A program made the position numbers and the translations under genes. From Succiniclasticum ruminis DSM 9236 (GTDB lineage Bacteria; Bacillota; Negativicutes; Acidaminococcales; Acidaminococcaceae), in assembly GCF_900112895.1 (NCBI RefSeq), contig NZ_FONL01000001.1:366888-430887 (forward strand): 64,000 nt of DNA. The letters run 5' to 3'. The notes under the pieces were generated by a model, which worked only from the letters and a program-made list of their open reading frames with translations, made no database searches and was not told the DNA's origin. Below are positions 35,420-44,053 of this stretch, piece by piece (positions within the stretch are counted from its first letter, which is position 1; the number at the start of each line of letters is the position of its first letter).

Positions 35420-36418
35420 TTAACTCTTTCCGAAAACTTCAGGATAGGACATTTTTGCTACTTCTTCCACTGCATCCGCAATGTACTGTGATACGGTAAG
35501 CACCAGAGCGCCGGAAATCGTATAGACCTTTCCCTGCTGTACCGCTTTCATTCCCCGGTACGAAGGATTATTCAGTATTTTTCGTTTCTCTCCATCAGGG
35601 TTGTGTTTTCCGTCATAGTCCCAGTCTGGAACAAAAATAATATCCGGGTTCAGCTCGACAACTTTTTCCTGGGTGATTTCCATGGCGCTGGGATATTTCA
35701 GTTCCAACGTTGCGTCACTGACTCCCGCATGTCGGCATACATCGCCAAAGCTGTTATCCGGTGCATAAAACGCCCCTTCTGACCGAAGCTGTATGACACG
35801 CTTGCGCCGGGCTGCCGGAATACCGGCCAGACGCTGCTGCACCTTTTTAATTCTTGCTTCCATTTTGGAAATGACGGCTTCTCCTTTATCCTTTTCACCT
35901 GTCAGAGCCGCAATCTGGCGAATGGATCTTTTCACACCTTTAATATCAGACGGCGTTTTGTAAATATAGACCTTCAGACCAAGCTCCCGCGCAGACTGTA
36001 ACATTTCCGGCGGATGAAAATCCGGTATGATAACCAAATCCGGCTTGAATGCCAATACATTTTCCATGCTGTTTCCCTGCACCCGGTTAGGGATCCGCTT
36101 CGCTTCTTCCACAATACTGGAAACGCCGGGATCATCCACCAGGCGTGAAAGCGCAGCAATGCGTTGCGGTTCCACCAGCGCCAACAGGATTTCATCTGTG
36201 CTGATAGAATACGAAACGATACGTTTTGGCTTTTCAGTAAACTGCAGCGTAAGTCCGGTGTCGTCTGTTACGGTGTAAGAAGACTGCAGTTTAGAAGTGT
36301 TTTTAGAAGATGTATCTGGTTTTTCACTTTTACATCCTGAAAAAAACAGCATAAACGAAACCAACAGCAGGAAGATTATGAAAAAAAGTACTTTCTTATT
36401 GTTTGCTTTTTTGTTCAT
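35420..36418 (-). CDS. Periplasmic binding lipoprotein (BtuF/FepB-type) 2
   Basis: 332 residues from ATG 36418 (MNKKANNKKVLFF...). The open frame reaches back to 36598, but that part overlaps the receptor gene and its terminator. The signal ends FFSGCKS. YTVTDDTGLTLQFTEKPKRIVSYS and PDLVIIPDF are typical of the family. It follows the receptor at 36519-38465 and is a paralogue of the proteins at 34161 and 48967; all three carry the KPKRI/KPCRI motif and end with a conserved I..AVEEVA-type helix. Confidence 0.9.
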   Translation of the reverse strand: MNKKANNKKVLFFIIFLLLVSFMLFFSGCKSEKPDTSSKNTSKLQSSYTVTDDTGLTLQFTEKPKRIVSYSISTDEILLALVEPQRIAALSRLVDDPGVSSIVEEAKRIPNRVQGNSMENVLAFKPDLVIIPDFHPPEMLQSARELGLKVYIYKTPSDIKGVKRSIRQIAALTGEKDKGEAVISKMEARIKKVQQRLAGIPAARRKRVIQLRSEGAFYAPDNSFGDVCRHAGVSDATLELKYPSAMEITQEKVVELNPDIIFVPDWDYDGKHNPDGEKRKILNNPSYRGMKAVQQGKVYTISGALVLTVSQYIADAVEEVAKMSYPEVFGKS

Positions 36419-36473
36419 ACCAAGTTCAATATCATCTGTTCCAGAATAGGGCGCTCCGCATGGCGTAACGAAA

Positions 36474-36509
36474 AAGAGAGATGAACCGACTGCTCGGTTC
36501 ATCTCTCTT
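36474..36509 (-). terminator. Terminator of receptor 5
   Basis: A perfect 16-bp stem (AAGAGAGATGAACCGA and complement), 4-nt loop, then TTTTT on the minus strand. Confidence 0.9.
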
Positions 36510-36518
36510 GCTAAAACA

Positions 36519-38465
36519 TCAGAAAGAATACTCAATACCGGCAACAATAGAGCGACCAGGCATGGTGTACCATCGTCCGGCTGTTCCAACCGGATCATAA
36601 GATTCTACAGCAGAACATTCAGTATAGAATTTATCGAACAGATTATTTACTTTGATATAAGCTTTTAATTCCTTGATAGGTTTATAATTAACTGCCAAAT
36701 CAGCTACAACATAATTCTTTGAAGGGAAAAATCCCGGTATAGTACTTTTTCTATTCAAAGAAGCCCTTGCCATCAAATCAACGTCAAACTTTTTGCTGTT
36801 GTATGATAAGCCCAAATTAATTGCATGTTTCGGAACAAAGCCGCTTACATTGTGATTAACATTTCCATCTGTTGTCTGTTTAGTATTCGTATAGGTGTAT
36901 CCTAAAGACATTGAAAAGCCTTTTTCAAAAGCCTTCTTAAACTGTATATCGAATCCTTTTGCCTTTTCTTTTTCAATATTACCATATTTCCAGGTTGCAT
37001 TATCATAACCAACAGCATCATGAGATTTTCGATAGAATAAATGAGTTGCCAAGGAAGCGGTGTCATCAAACTTGTGATTCCATCCAATCTCCCATGTATA
37101 GCCTTTTTCCGGTTTAAGATCTCTGTTCCCAACGCCATAATATGTGGAAAAATATTGGTAAGCTGTTGGCGCTACGAAGAACCTGTTGTAAGAAAGATAC
37201 ATGTTATTGTTCTTGTCAGCTTCATAACCTACATTAAAGCGCGGAGTAAAGGCACTCCCGGCAATAGAATGATTATCATAACGCAATCCTGTGTTCAAAT
37301 CCCATTTTTTAGCAAATTTCCATTCATCTTGCAAGAAAATAGCTTTCTTTATAATGGTTTCATTAATGTCTGACCGACCCCACCACATATCTTCAGACGC
37401 AAAATCAAATTTATCATGCATGTAATTTAATCCTACTACCAGAGTATTTGAATCACTTAACTTTGCAGTTAACTGATCATCAATTTCCCAACTCCGGGAT
37501 TTGTACTGAGTAGTAGCAGGAGAAAGATCTGAATACTTGTTATTGAACTTCAAATATTTTAATGCAAACCTGTTAGCAACTTTATCATTAAACTTTTGAT
37601 TAGAAATTACAGCCCATTCATCAGTATCTGTATTTCCGTCAGTAATACCGCCACCATAAAACTTATCTTCATATTTAAAATCTGATTTGTACTTGTTATA
37701 ACCTATAGACAAATCAGTTCCTTCACTAAATTCATTTTTCAAGAAAAAACCAACGGTTTTCGCATCTAAATCTTGAATAATTTTGTCCCCATGTCCGTCT
37801 TTAGCGTCACCTAATTTATTAATCTTTGCATTGACACGATAAGTTAATTTTTTATTTTCCGTTGTCCCCTGGGTATAAAGCGCATATTCCTGTGCTCCAA
37901 AACTACCAGCTTCTGCCCTGATTTTTGTAACAGGTTCTGCGGTTTGTTTTGTAATAATATTAATAACACCACCTTTTGCATCAGCGCCATACAGAGCAGA
38001 TGCCGCACCTTTAAGTGTTTCAATCCGTTCGATATTTTCTACTGGAACAAACATAGTTGAAGCCAATGGGGTAATATCAGACTGTGAAACTCTCACCCCA
38101 TCTACCAACACAACAACCTGGTTTGAACCGTTCAATCTAATTGAACTACTCATCTCATGACCGGGGCTGCCGTATTCATAAATTACAACACCGGGAACAT
38201 CTCGCAACGCATCTTTTACTGTAGTGTAATGACGATTCTCAATATCCTTTGCCGTAATTACATTTAAATTCGCATGTGCATCAAATTCAGTCACGGGTGT
38301 TCTCGTCGCCGTCACAACAATCTGATCTAACGTAAATCCCTGCAACGCAGATTCTTCGGTCGTAGCATCTTCCGCATGAGCAACAGTTCCCCCAAACGGC
38401 AGAATACTGATCGTCCCGCAGATTAATGCTGTCATCAGCATCCCTTTGGTTACTTTCCTCTTCAT
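36519..38465 (-). CDS. TonB-dependent outer-membrane receptor (CirA/BtuB-like)
   Basis: 648 residues from ATG 38465, which has GAGGTG 6 nt upstream (GTG at 38474 is an alternative). Signal KGMLMTALICGTISILPFGG of the shared type; FTLDQIVVTATRTPVTEFD TonB box, SIRLNGSNQVVVLVDG and GGVINIITKQ in the plug; barrel ending VAGIEYSF. The size fits receptors for cobalamin, haem or catecholates. It is preceded by both the 35-bp leader element and a MerR-type promoter, the only gene here with both. Confidence 0.95.
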   Translation of the reverse strand: MKRKVTKGMLMTALICGTISILPFGGTVAHAEDATTEESALQGFTLDQIVVTATRTPVTEFDAHANLNVITAKDIENRHYTTVKDALRDVPGVVIYEYGSPGHEMSSSIRLNGSNQVVVLVDGVRVSQSDITPLASTMFVPVENIERIETLKGAASALYGADAKGGVINIITKQTAEPVTKIRAEAGSFGAQEYALYTQGTTENKKLTYRVNAKINKLGDAKDGHGDKIIQDLDAKTVGFFLKNEFSEGTDLSIGYNKYKSDFKYEDKFYGGGITDGNTDTDEWAVISNQKFNDKVANRFALKYLKFNNKYSDLSPATTQYKSRSWEIDDQLTAKLSDSNTLVVGLNYMHDKFDFASEDMWWGRSDINETIIKKAIFLQDEWKFAKKWDLNTGLRYDNHSIAGSAFTPRFNVGYEADKNNNMYLSYNRFFVAPTAYQYFSTYYGVGNRDLKPEKGYTWEIGWNHKFDDTASLATHLFYRKSHDAVGYDNATWKYGNIEKEKAKGFDIQFKKAFEKGFSMSLGYTYTNTKQTTDGNVNHNVSGFVPKHAINLGLSYNSKKFDVDLMARASLNRKSTIPGFFPSKNYVVADLAVNYKPIKELKAYIKVNNLFDKFYTECSAVESYDPVGTAGRWYTMPGRSIVAGIEYSF

Positions 38466-38508
38466 CACAAACACCTCTCATTTTTTAAATAATATTTATT
38501 GAAAATAT

Positions 38509-38543
38509 TTCCTGTAGCCAATCTTTCATGGTCCTGCAGTACT
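38509..38543 (-). promoter_or_regulatory. Shared receptor leader element, copy 4
   Basis: Two differences from copy 2. In the ATG frame both are synonymous (GAC to GAT, CTG to CTA), giving MKDWLQE then a stop after 14 codons; in the stem one makes a C-A mismatch. This copy favours a peptide over a hairpin. Confidence 0.75.
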
Positions 38544-38674
38544 CCATTTACAATCCGCTTTTTTATATATAAAACCGCTAAATATTGATGTTCTAACAGC
38601 ATCATTTTTTTGATTTCAGCTTTATAAAAATTACGTTTTAATAATAATTATTTTTAATAATATTTATTTTTTAT

Positions 38675-38705
38675 ATAATAAACTATATACTTAGAATATA
38701 GTCAA
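38675..38705 (-). promoter_or_regulatory. MerR-type promoter of receptor 5
   Basis: Minus strand TTGACT (38700-38705), 19-bp spacer, TATTAT (38675-38680), with dyad ACTATAT-7-ATATAGT (38682-38702). The leader to the start codon is ~200 nt and contains the 35-bp element. Confidence 0.72.
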
Positions 38706-38785
38706 TATTTTTTCTAATATATTTTAAAACCATTAGATTTAGGCAGTTAAATGCTCAATAATTAACACTTTTTTCAAAAATAGAA

Positions 38786-38837
38786 AGCGTGATATGAAAA
38801 CGACGCTTAATTCAAAGCAGTCTGTTCATACCACGCT
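38786..38837 (-). terminator. Terminator of the chelatase operon
   Basis: AGCGTG plus TATGAA pairing TTCATA plus CACGCT around a long loop, then TTTCTATTTTT on the minus strand. Confidence 0.65.
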
Positions 38838-38871
38838 CTTTGATTTTTCTAATTCTCTCAAATTTTTAATC

Positions 38872-40803
38872 TTATATTCCCAAATTCCTTATAATATGTA
38901 AAATATCTCCTTGGGATAACTGTTTCAGTTTGTAATAATTAGCTCCCATCTCCGCCGCGACCTGACGGGCAACTCCTAATTTAATGAAATCCGTTTCCGT
39001 GTCAATGACTATGGAAGTTATTTTTGCTTTATGGATCTGCTTTGCCAGTTTCATGGCACTTTCCACCGGGTCTTCCCCTTCCTGCACAACGGAATTGGCC
39101 CGTCCGTCGGTTACCAGAACCAATACCGGCTCTGTGTCCGGTTCTTTGCGTATCTGCATGTCCAGGGTAATAAACGCCTGGGCCAGCCCTTCCGCCAGGG
39201 GAGTTTTCCCGCCGGTGGGAAGTTCTGCCAGCCGTTTCTGCGCCAGGTCTACACTGCGGGTAATGGGCAAAAGCTCTTCTGCCGCTTTACGGCGGAATGC
39301 AATCATGCCAACTTTATCCCTTTTCTGGTAGGCCTCCTGCAGCATGGCAAAGATGGCGCCCTTCACTGCTTTCATACGTTCCTGGGCGCCCATGGAACCG
39401 CTGGCATCTACTAAAAACAGAAAGGTTGTACCAATCCGCTTTTCCCGCACACGCTGCCGCAGGTCAGCCTGCTGGATATTGATAGCGCAGTCATTTTTCG
39501 GCCGGTGCCGCTGATAAGGCGCCGCGGCCCGGATCGTTGCGTCAAAAGCCAGATCGTTCACTTTTTCTTTGGGAAGTTCCGCCCGCACATAACGGCCCTG
39601 CTTAAGATCGGTTTTCGTCAGGCTGCGCTTGCCGCTGCCCTTTCGTTTGATCTGGTCTTTTCCCATATCGAGAACCATTTTGGGAAAGGGGAAATGCATA
39701 TCGATCCCATCAACCTTATCTTCCTGATTGGAATTATTCTGCGGATCCTGTTCCGGAGGTTCCTGATTGTCTTCCTCCTGATTCGGTTTGTCTTCGTCAT
39801 GATTATCCGTATCGTTGTCAGGCGGCGGAGGTGGCATCAGGTTTTCCTGACTGTCATCCGAATCCATGTCATCGTCTTCCTGATCCGACAGTTCCTCCAT
39901 ATCCTCCGGCTCTTCCTGAGGCGGTTGTTCTTCCGGTTGGGGTTCCGGGGGCTTGCGCATACGGTGCGGCAGTACATACAGGGCCGCTTCTTCCATATCT
40001 TTGGGCAGAATGTAAGTCCTTCCCGCCAGTGCCGCAATGGCTTTCGCTGTTTCCAGTAAATATAAATCCGCTCTGTGCCCGGCGCAAAACGCCTGGGAAC
40101 AGTATTGTACCGCCAGTTCCATCATGGCATCGCCAATCTCAACTTCCGACAGCAGTTCCCGCGCTTTTGCAATCTGCGCCCGCAACTGTTCCGTTTCTTT
40201 TTTATATTTTGCGCGGAATGCGGTTGCGTCCTTTGCAAAATCCAGAAGACGCTGCATGATTTCTTTGCGCTGCTCTTTTTCTTTCAGATTTTCCGTTTCC
40301 ACGAACAGGCCGAATCGGTCCAACAAATGATTGGGAAGCACTCCTTCGTGGGGGTCCATAGTGCCTATTACAGTGTATTCTGTTTTATGGACAAAAGAAA
40401 TACCGTCCCGCTCCACCCGGTTCTCTCCCGCCATGTTGATATCCAGTACGGCAGTCAGAAGTTCCGGCCGGAGCAGGTTTACTTCATCAATATAGATAAT
40501 ATTTCCGTCAGCCCGGCCCAGCAGACCGGGTTCAAACCGTCTTTCCCCCTGTGTAACCGCATACTCCAGGTCAATACTGCCAAAGAGCATATCTTCCGTG
40601 ACGTTCAGCGGCAGGTTCAGCAGTTTCCTGTCCCCGGAAAGTTCCGCCGCGCCGCGTACAAGCACGGATTTTGCCGTACCGGTCACGCCGCTGATCAAGA
40701 GTCCGCCCGCCTTATGATTGACCAACGCGATAAGGATGGCCCGTTTTGCCTGCTCCTGTCCTGCTACGGCAACAAAGGGATAACACTTAAAATAATCAGA
40801 CAT
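38872..40803 (-). CDS. Chelatase subunit, ChlD/BchD-like (AAA+ and VWA domains)
   Basis: 643 residues. An AAA+ module (GVTGTAKS 39-46, NIIYIDEVNLL 101-111) is followed by an acidic, Pro-rich linker (286-363) and a VWA domain whose MIDAS motif FLVDASGSMG starts at ~463. With the ChlI-like neighbour it would form the ATP-driven motor of a metal chelatase acting on the CobN-like subunit. Mg, Co and reverse (metal-removing) chelatases share this build. Last gene of the ~12-kb operon, 2 bp after ChlI-like. Confidence 0.9.
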   Translation of the reverse strand: MSDYFKCYPFVAVAGQEQAKRAILIALVNHKAGGLLISGVTGTAKSVLVRGAAELSGDRKLLNLPLNVTEDMLFGSIDLEYAVTQGERRFEPGLLGRADGNIIYIDEVNLLRPELLTAVLDINMAGENRVERDGISFVHKTEYTVIGTMDPHEGVLPNHLLDRFGLFVETENLKEKEQRKEIMQRLLDFAKDATAFRAKYKKETEQLRAQIAKARELLSEVEIGDAMMELAVQYCSQAFCAGHRADLYLLETAKAIAALAGRTYILPKDMEEAALYVLPHRMRKPPEPQPEEQPPQEEPEDMEELSDQEDDDMDSDDSQENLMPPPPPDNDTDNHDEDKPNQEEDNQEPPEQDPQNNSNQEDKVDGIDMHFPFPKMVLDMGKDQIKRKGSGKRSLTKTDLKQGRYVRAELPKEKVNDLAFDATIRAAAPYQRHRPKNDCAINIQQADLRQRVREKRIGTTFLFLVDASGSMGAQERMKAVKGAIFAMLQEAYQKRDKVGMIAFRRKAAEELLPITRSVDLAQKRLAELPTGGKTPLAEGLAQAFITLDMQIRKEPDTEPVLVLVTDGRANSVVQEGEDPVESAMKLAKQIHKAKITSIVIDTETDFIKLGVARQVAAEMGANYYKLKQLSQGDILHIIRNLGI

Positions 40804-40805
40804 AA

Positions 40806-41831
40806 TTATCCTTCCAGGGTTGCAAGCACTTTTTCCATATCCAGCGTTCCGTCTTCAAAGGGACGGCGCCGCATGCGGTGCGGCAGTGCCAGCCTTGCCG
40901 CGATTTTCAGGTCTTCCGTATTAACTTCCCTGCTGCCGCGGAAAGCCGCCATGGTCATAGCCGTCTTTATCATTGTAATATCGGAACGATGGCCGTCCAC
41001 CCCAAGATCGATAGCCAGATCCGCTACCTTATCCAGCATCACGTCAGGCACGGTAACCTCCGGCAACAACTCTCCTGCCGCCGCGATTTTATCTGCCAGT
41101 TCCTCCTGTTCCTTCTGATAAGAAGCAATAAAACCTTCCGGGTCCGCTTCATAAGCGAGACGGCGTTTGATGACTTCTTTCCGGTTTCCCCGGTCATGCT
41201 CACCCGTAACCGTTACAGACAGGGCGAAACGGTCCAGCAGCTGGGGCCGGATATCCCCTTCTTCCGGATTCATGGTACCTACCAATACAAATCTGGCAGG
41301 ATGGGAATATGAAACACCCTCCCGTTCCACCGTGTTCACACCCATGGCCGCCGCGTCCAACAGCACATCCACCACATGATCGTCAAGCAGGTTAATTTCA
41401 TCTACATATAAAATGTTACGGTTGGCCTGGGCCAGCAGGCCCGGTTCAAACTTCTTTTCCCCATGTTTTATCGCATATTCCACATCTAAGGTGCCTACCA
41501 CGCGATCCTCTGTCGCGCTGACCGGAAGTTCCACCACACGCATCTTCAGTGTTTCCGTTTCTTTCAGTTCACCTGAATGAAATTTTGCAGTACAGTCATC
41601 ACATAAGAAGTTTTCCTGTAAAGGATCACAATGAAAACGACAGCCTTTCACCGTTTCCATGGCCGGTAATAATTCTGCCAGGGCACGGACTGCTGTTGAT
41701 TTGGCTGTGCCTTTTTCACCTTTGATCAAAACACCGCCCAGCGCCGGATTGATTACGTTTAAAATCAGTGACAGTTTCATATCTTCCTGCCCTACAATGG
41801 CAGTAAAAGGATAGACTCCTCTGCGTTTCAT
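40806..41831 (-). CDS. Chelatase subunit, ChlI/BchI-like AAA+ ATPase
   Basis: 341 residues; ATG with GGAGG upstream. Walker A GEKGTAKS (38-45), Walker [15 protein letters not shown], and [16 protein letters not shown]. An inserted Cys4 motif (Cys64, 68, 77, 80) may bind zinc, as in many bacterial ChlI-like proteins. It forms a hexameric motor with ChlD-like. Known roles are Mg or Co insertion in tetrapyrroles; no bacteriochlorophyll genes are nearby, so cobalt, nickel or iron are likelier metals. Confidence 0.92.
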   Translation of the reverse strand: MKRRGVYPFTAIVGQEDMKLSLILNVINPALGGVLIKGEKGTAKSTAVRALAELLPAMETVKGCRFHCDPLQENFLCDDCTAKFHSGELKETETLKMRVVELPVSATEDRVVGTLDVEYAIKHGEKKFEPGLLAQANRNILYVDEINLLDDHVVDVLLDAAAMGVNTVEREGVSYSHPARFVLVGTMNPEEGDIRPQLLDRFALSVTVTGEHDRGNRKEVIKRRLAYEADPEGFIASYQKEQEELADKIAAAGELLPEVTVPDVMLDKVADLAIDLGVDGHRSDITMIKTAMTMAAFRGSREVNTEDLKIAARLALPHRMRRRPFEDGTLDMEKVLATLEG

Positions 41832-41925
41832 TGACTTCCTCCTTGGGTATCAGTATCTGTTTACTATCAGCTAAACAATTCGATATGCGAGAGAACACTT
41901 CACGCCTTTCCCCTGTTGTCCCGTG

Positions 41926-42882
41926 TCAGCAGTTGGAAAGCTGTATTTTAAGTTTTTCTTCCAGTTCCGTCAATGAACTGTAAATCATTTCATGGGTTAT
42001 ATACTTCGGCTGTATAAAATCCAGTATCCTGCGGGCCGCTTTTGTCCGGAAGGGCTGGTGCTGGTCAATCTGTACGATGTGTTTATACATATCCGCAAAG
42101 GTTGTACGCCGGTCATATTCATGCACAAGACTCTTCTGGTAAGCGCCTGATAAGGAACAGCTTAAGTGGATTCCTTTAATCAGCCCCGCCAGTTCACCCA
42201 GGTTCTCAACAGTCCGGCAGACATAATCCGCCGCTTCTTCTTCGTCCTTCAGGTCGGGATTGGTATTCATCAGGTGCCCGGTATCCAGCATGATGCCCAC
42301 ATTTTTACGCTGAATACGCTCAAAAAAGAATTTCACGTTTTCCGGTTCCGTCAGCCGCAAACCCGGCCACCAGAGGTTCTCAAACAGGACCGTTATGTGA
42401 GACGGAACAGCCATGGAAACGGAGTTGAAAACATCAGCAGCCGCTTCCAGTACTTCCAGATCCGAATACTGAAAATCGAAGGTATAGGTTTCCTGTACGT
42501 CCGCCTCTGAAACGTGCCAGACCATATATTCCGGTTTTACCGCGGCGGCGGCAATCAGGTGCTGCTGTATGACCGACAGCCACTCATCCTTGTTCAGGGC
42601 GCCGAAGTAACAGTCATTTCTTGCTTTCGCCGACTTGAATTCCCGCTTCAGCCGGGACTTATTGTTCTTCCAGAATCCCACCCAGTACGGCCAGTAGGCC
42701 AGATGGACTCCCACGGAAGAGTCTTTGAAAGCCGGCTCCGGTGTTTCCTTTCCGTAAATCAGATGCTCAATCCCGTCCAGCCCCAGATGTTTTACATATT
42801 CCGGTAATGTTTTTCCCGTTTCCTCCAGCTGCTTCACATAATCATGATATACACAGAAATTAAATAACTGCACCATGCTCAA
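41926..42882 (-). CDS. TIM-barrel protein, xylose-isomerase/AP-endonuclease-2-like
   Basis: 318 residues. HLGLDGIEHLIYG near the N-terminus, then FENLWWPGLRLTEPENVKFF, MLDTGHLMNTNPD and GIHLSCSLSG follow the beta strands of the sugar-phosphate isomerase/epimerase superfamily, with Glu, Asp and His residues suited to bind a divalent metal. Function here is unknown; its place between CbiZ-like and ChlI-like genes implies a role in the same pathway. Start TTG 42882 (4 nt after AGGGG) or ATG 42876. Confidence 0.75.
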   Translation of the reverse strand: MSMVQLFNFCVYHDYVKQLEETGKTLPEYVKHLGLDGIEHLIYGKETPEPAFKDSSVGVHLAYWPYWVGFWKNNKSRLKREFKSAKARNDCYFGALNKDEWLSVIQQHLIAAAAVKPEYMVWHVSEADVQETYTFDFQYSDLEVLEAAADVFNSVSMAVPSHITVLFENLWWPGLRLTEPENVKFFFERIQRKNVGIMLDTGHLMNTNPDLKDEEEAADYVCRTVENLGELAGLIKGIHLSCSLSGAYQKSLVHEYDRRTTFADMYKHIVQIDQHQPFRTKAARRILDFIQPKYITHEMIYSSLTELEEKLKIQLSNC

Positions 42883-42949
42883 ACTTCCCCTCAGACAAAC
42901 TATCTGTTTGTGTTTATGAAATGACGCCGCCTGTTTTCAGGCTGCAGGT

Positions 42950-44053
42950 TTACTTTTGCAGAACTGCTAAAAACATTTGCTGCCAGGTTTCTGTCATGGA
43001 CTCCTGTGAAACCTTCTTCTCAATTTTCAAAGGCTGTATGCCGTAGGCCTGTGCCAGAATTCCAAGTATCGTCTCTGCTCCGTCTTTTGTTTCCTTTTCC
43101 CGCAGCAATCCCCATAAAAACTGATCCAGCAAATGAATATATAATGAAGTGTATGTCAACATCTTTTCTTCTTTTGCCAGCGCTTCCGCTTTCGCCAGGA
43201 ATTCGGGTTTCAGCAGAGTATCTCCCTTTTTGCCTGCAGCCAGATACTTTTTCCATAACGTAGCCTTGTTCACGCCAAAGCGTTGCAGACGTTTTAACGC
43301 ATTGTGCTGCGATTGAGGATTCAGTCCCGTCTGTTTGTCCAATGCCTTTTTGACCGCTTCTTTAACCACCCGACCAATCAACTCGCCCAGTTTGGAATGT
43401 TTACCGGCCCCTTCCAGATACAACGGCGATTCACTGTTGGCTACAACAATGGTGGTATCGGTTCCCGAACCGGTAGCGATCCCGTTGGAATACTTGCTTC
43501 CTTCCAGCAGTTCCTGGATTGCCGCCGTTTTGGCTTCCGTACAGGTCACCAGGGCCCGGGTCAGGGTTCCCGGCGGCAGGTCCGTATCCAACACAAGCAT
43601 GATATTGATAGTCCCGGCTTTGTCCGGTTTTTCCAGCGGTTTAAAAAAGTCGGCAGGATCTCCCACCCGGCCTCCGTTTGTTTCGATACCGCCAGTAACA
43701 ATAGCTGTTACTGTGAGATTCTGGTAAGACAATGTTTCAATCGCTGCGTTTTCCATATCCGCCGCCGTTCCCATGCCCGTTACGGTTTCCGGATTCAAAC
43801 CCAGCCGCCCGGACAGGATCTGCATATGTTCGGTGTAAGTGGGAGCCAGCATTTCACATGGCATGCCGGCTCCCTGTTTGGCATCATGGTTAAACACCGC
43901 GTTATAGTTCTCGTGATATCCCCCGTTAAATACTGACGTACTGAGAACTTTACGTTTTCCTTTGAAAAAAATAACAATGCTTTTCTCATAGCGGTACACT
44001 TCGTCGCCTGTAGACAATGTATATATTTTTTCGGTAACCGTATCCTTGCTCAT
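42950..44053 (-). CDS. CbiZ-like adenosylcobinamide amidohydrolase
   Basis: 367 residues. VFNGGYHENYNAVFNHD, VTAIVTGGIETNGGRVGDP, GTINIMLVLDTDLPPGTLTRALVTCTEAK (in part) and SGTDTTIVVAN match the CbiZ family, which removes the aminopropanol arm of cobinamides to give cobyric acid in corrinoid salvage. The last ~130 residues go beyond the core family and are unassigned. It overlaps the CobN-like gene by ATGA. This is the best sequence hint that a corrinoid is the substrate of the island, although a related amide bond is possible. Confidence 0.78.
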   Translation of the reverse strand: MSKDTVTEKIYTLSTGDEVYRYEKSIVIFFKGKRKVLSTSVFNGGYHENYNAVFNHDAKQGAGMPCEMLAPTYTEHMQILSGRLGLNPETVTGMGTAADMENAAIETLSYQNLTVTAIVTGGIETNGGRVGDPADFFKPLEKPDKAGTINIMLVLDTDLPPGTLTRALVTCTEAKTAAIQELLEGSKYSNGIATGSGTDTTIVVANSESPLYLEGAGKHSKLGELIGRVVKEAVKKALDKQTGLNPQSQHNALKRLQRFGVNKATLWKKYLAAGKKGDTLLKPEFLAKAEALAKEEKMLTYTSLYIHLLDQFLWGLLREKETKDGAETILGILAQAYGIQPLKIEKKVSQESMTETWQQMFLAVLQK

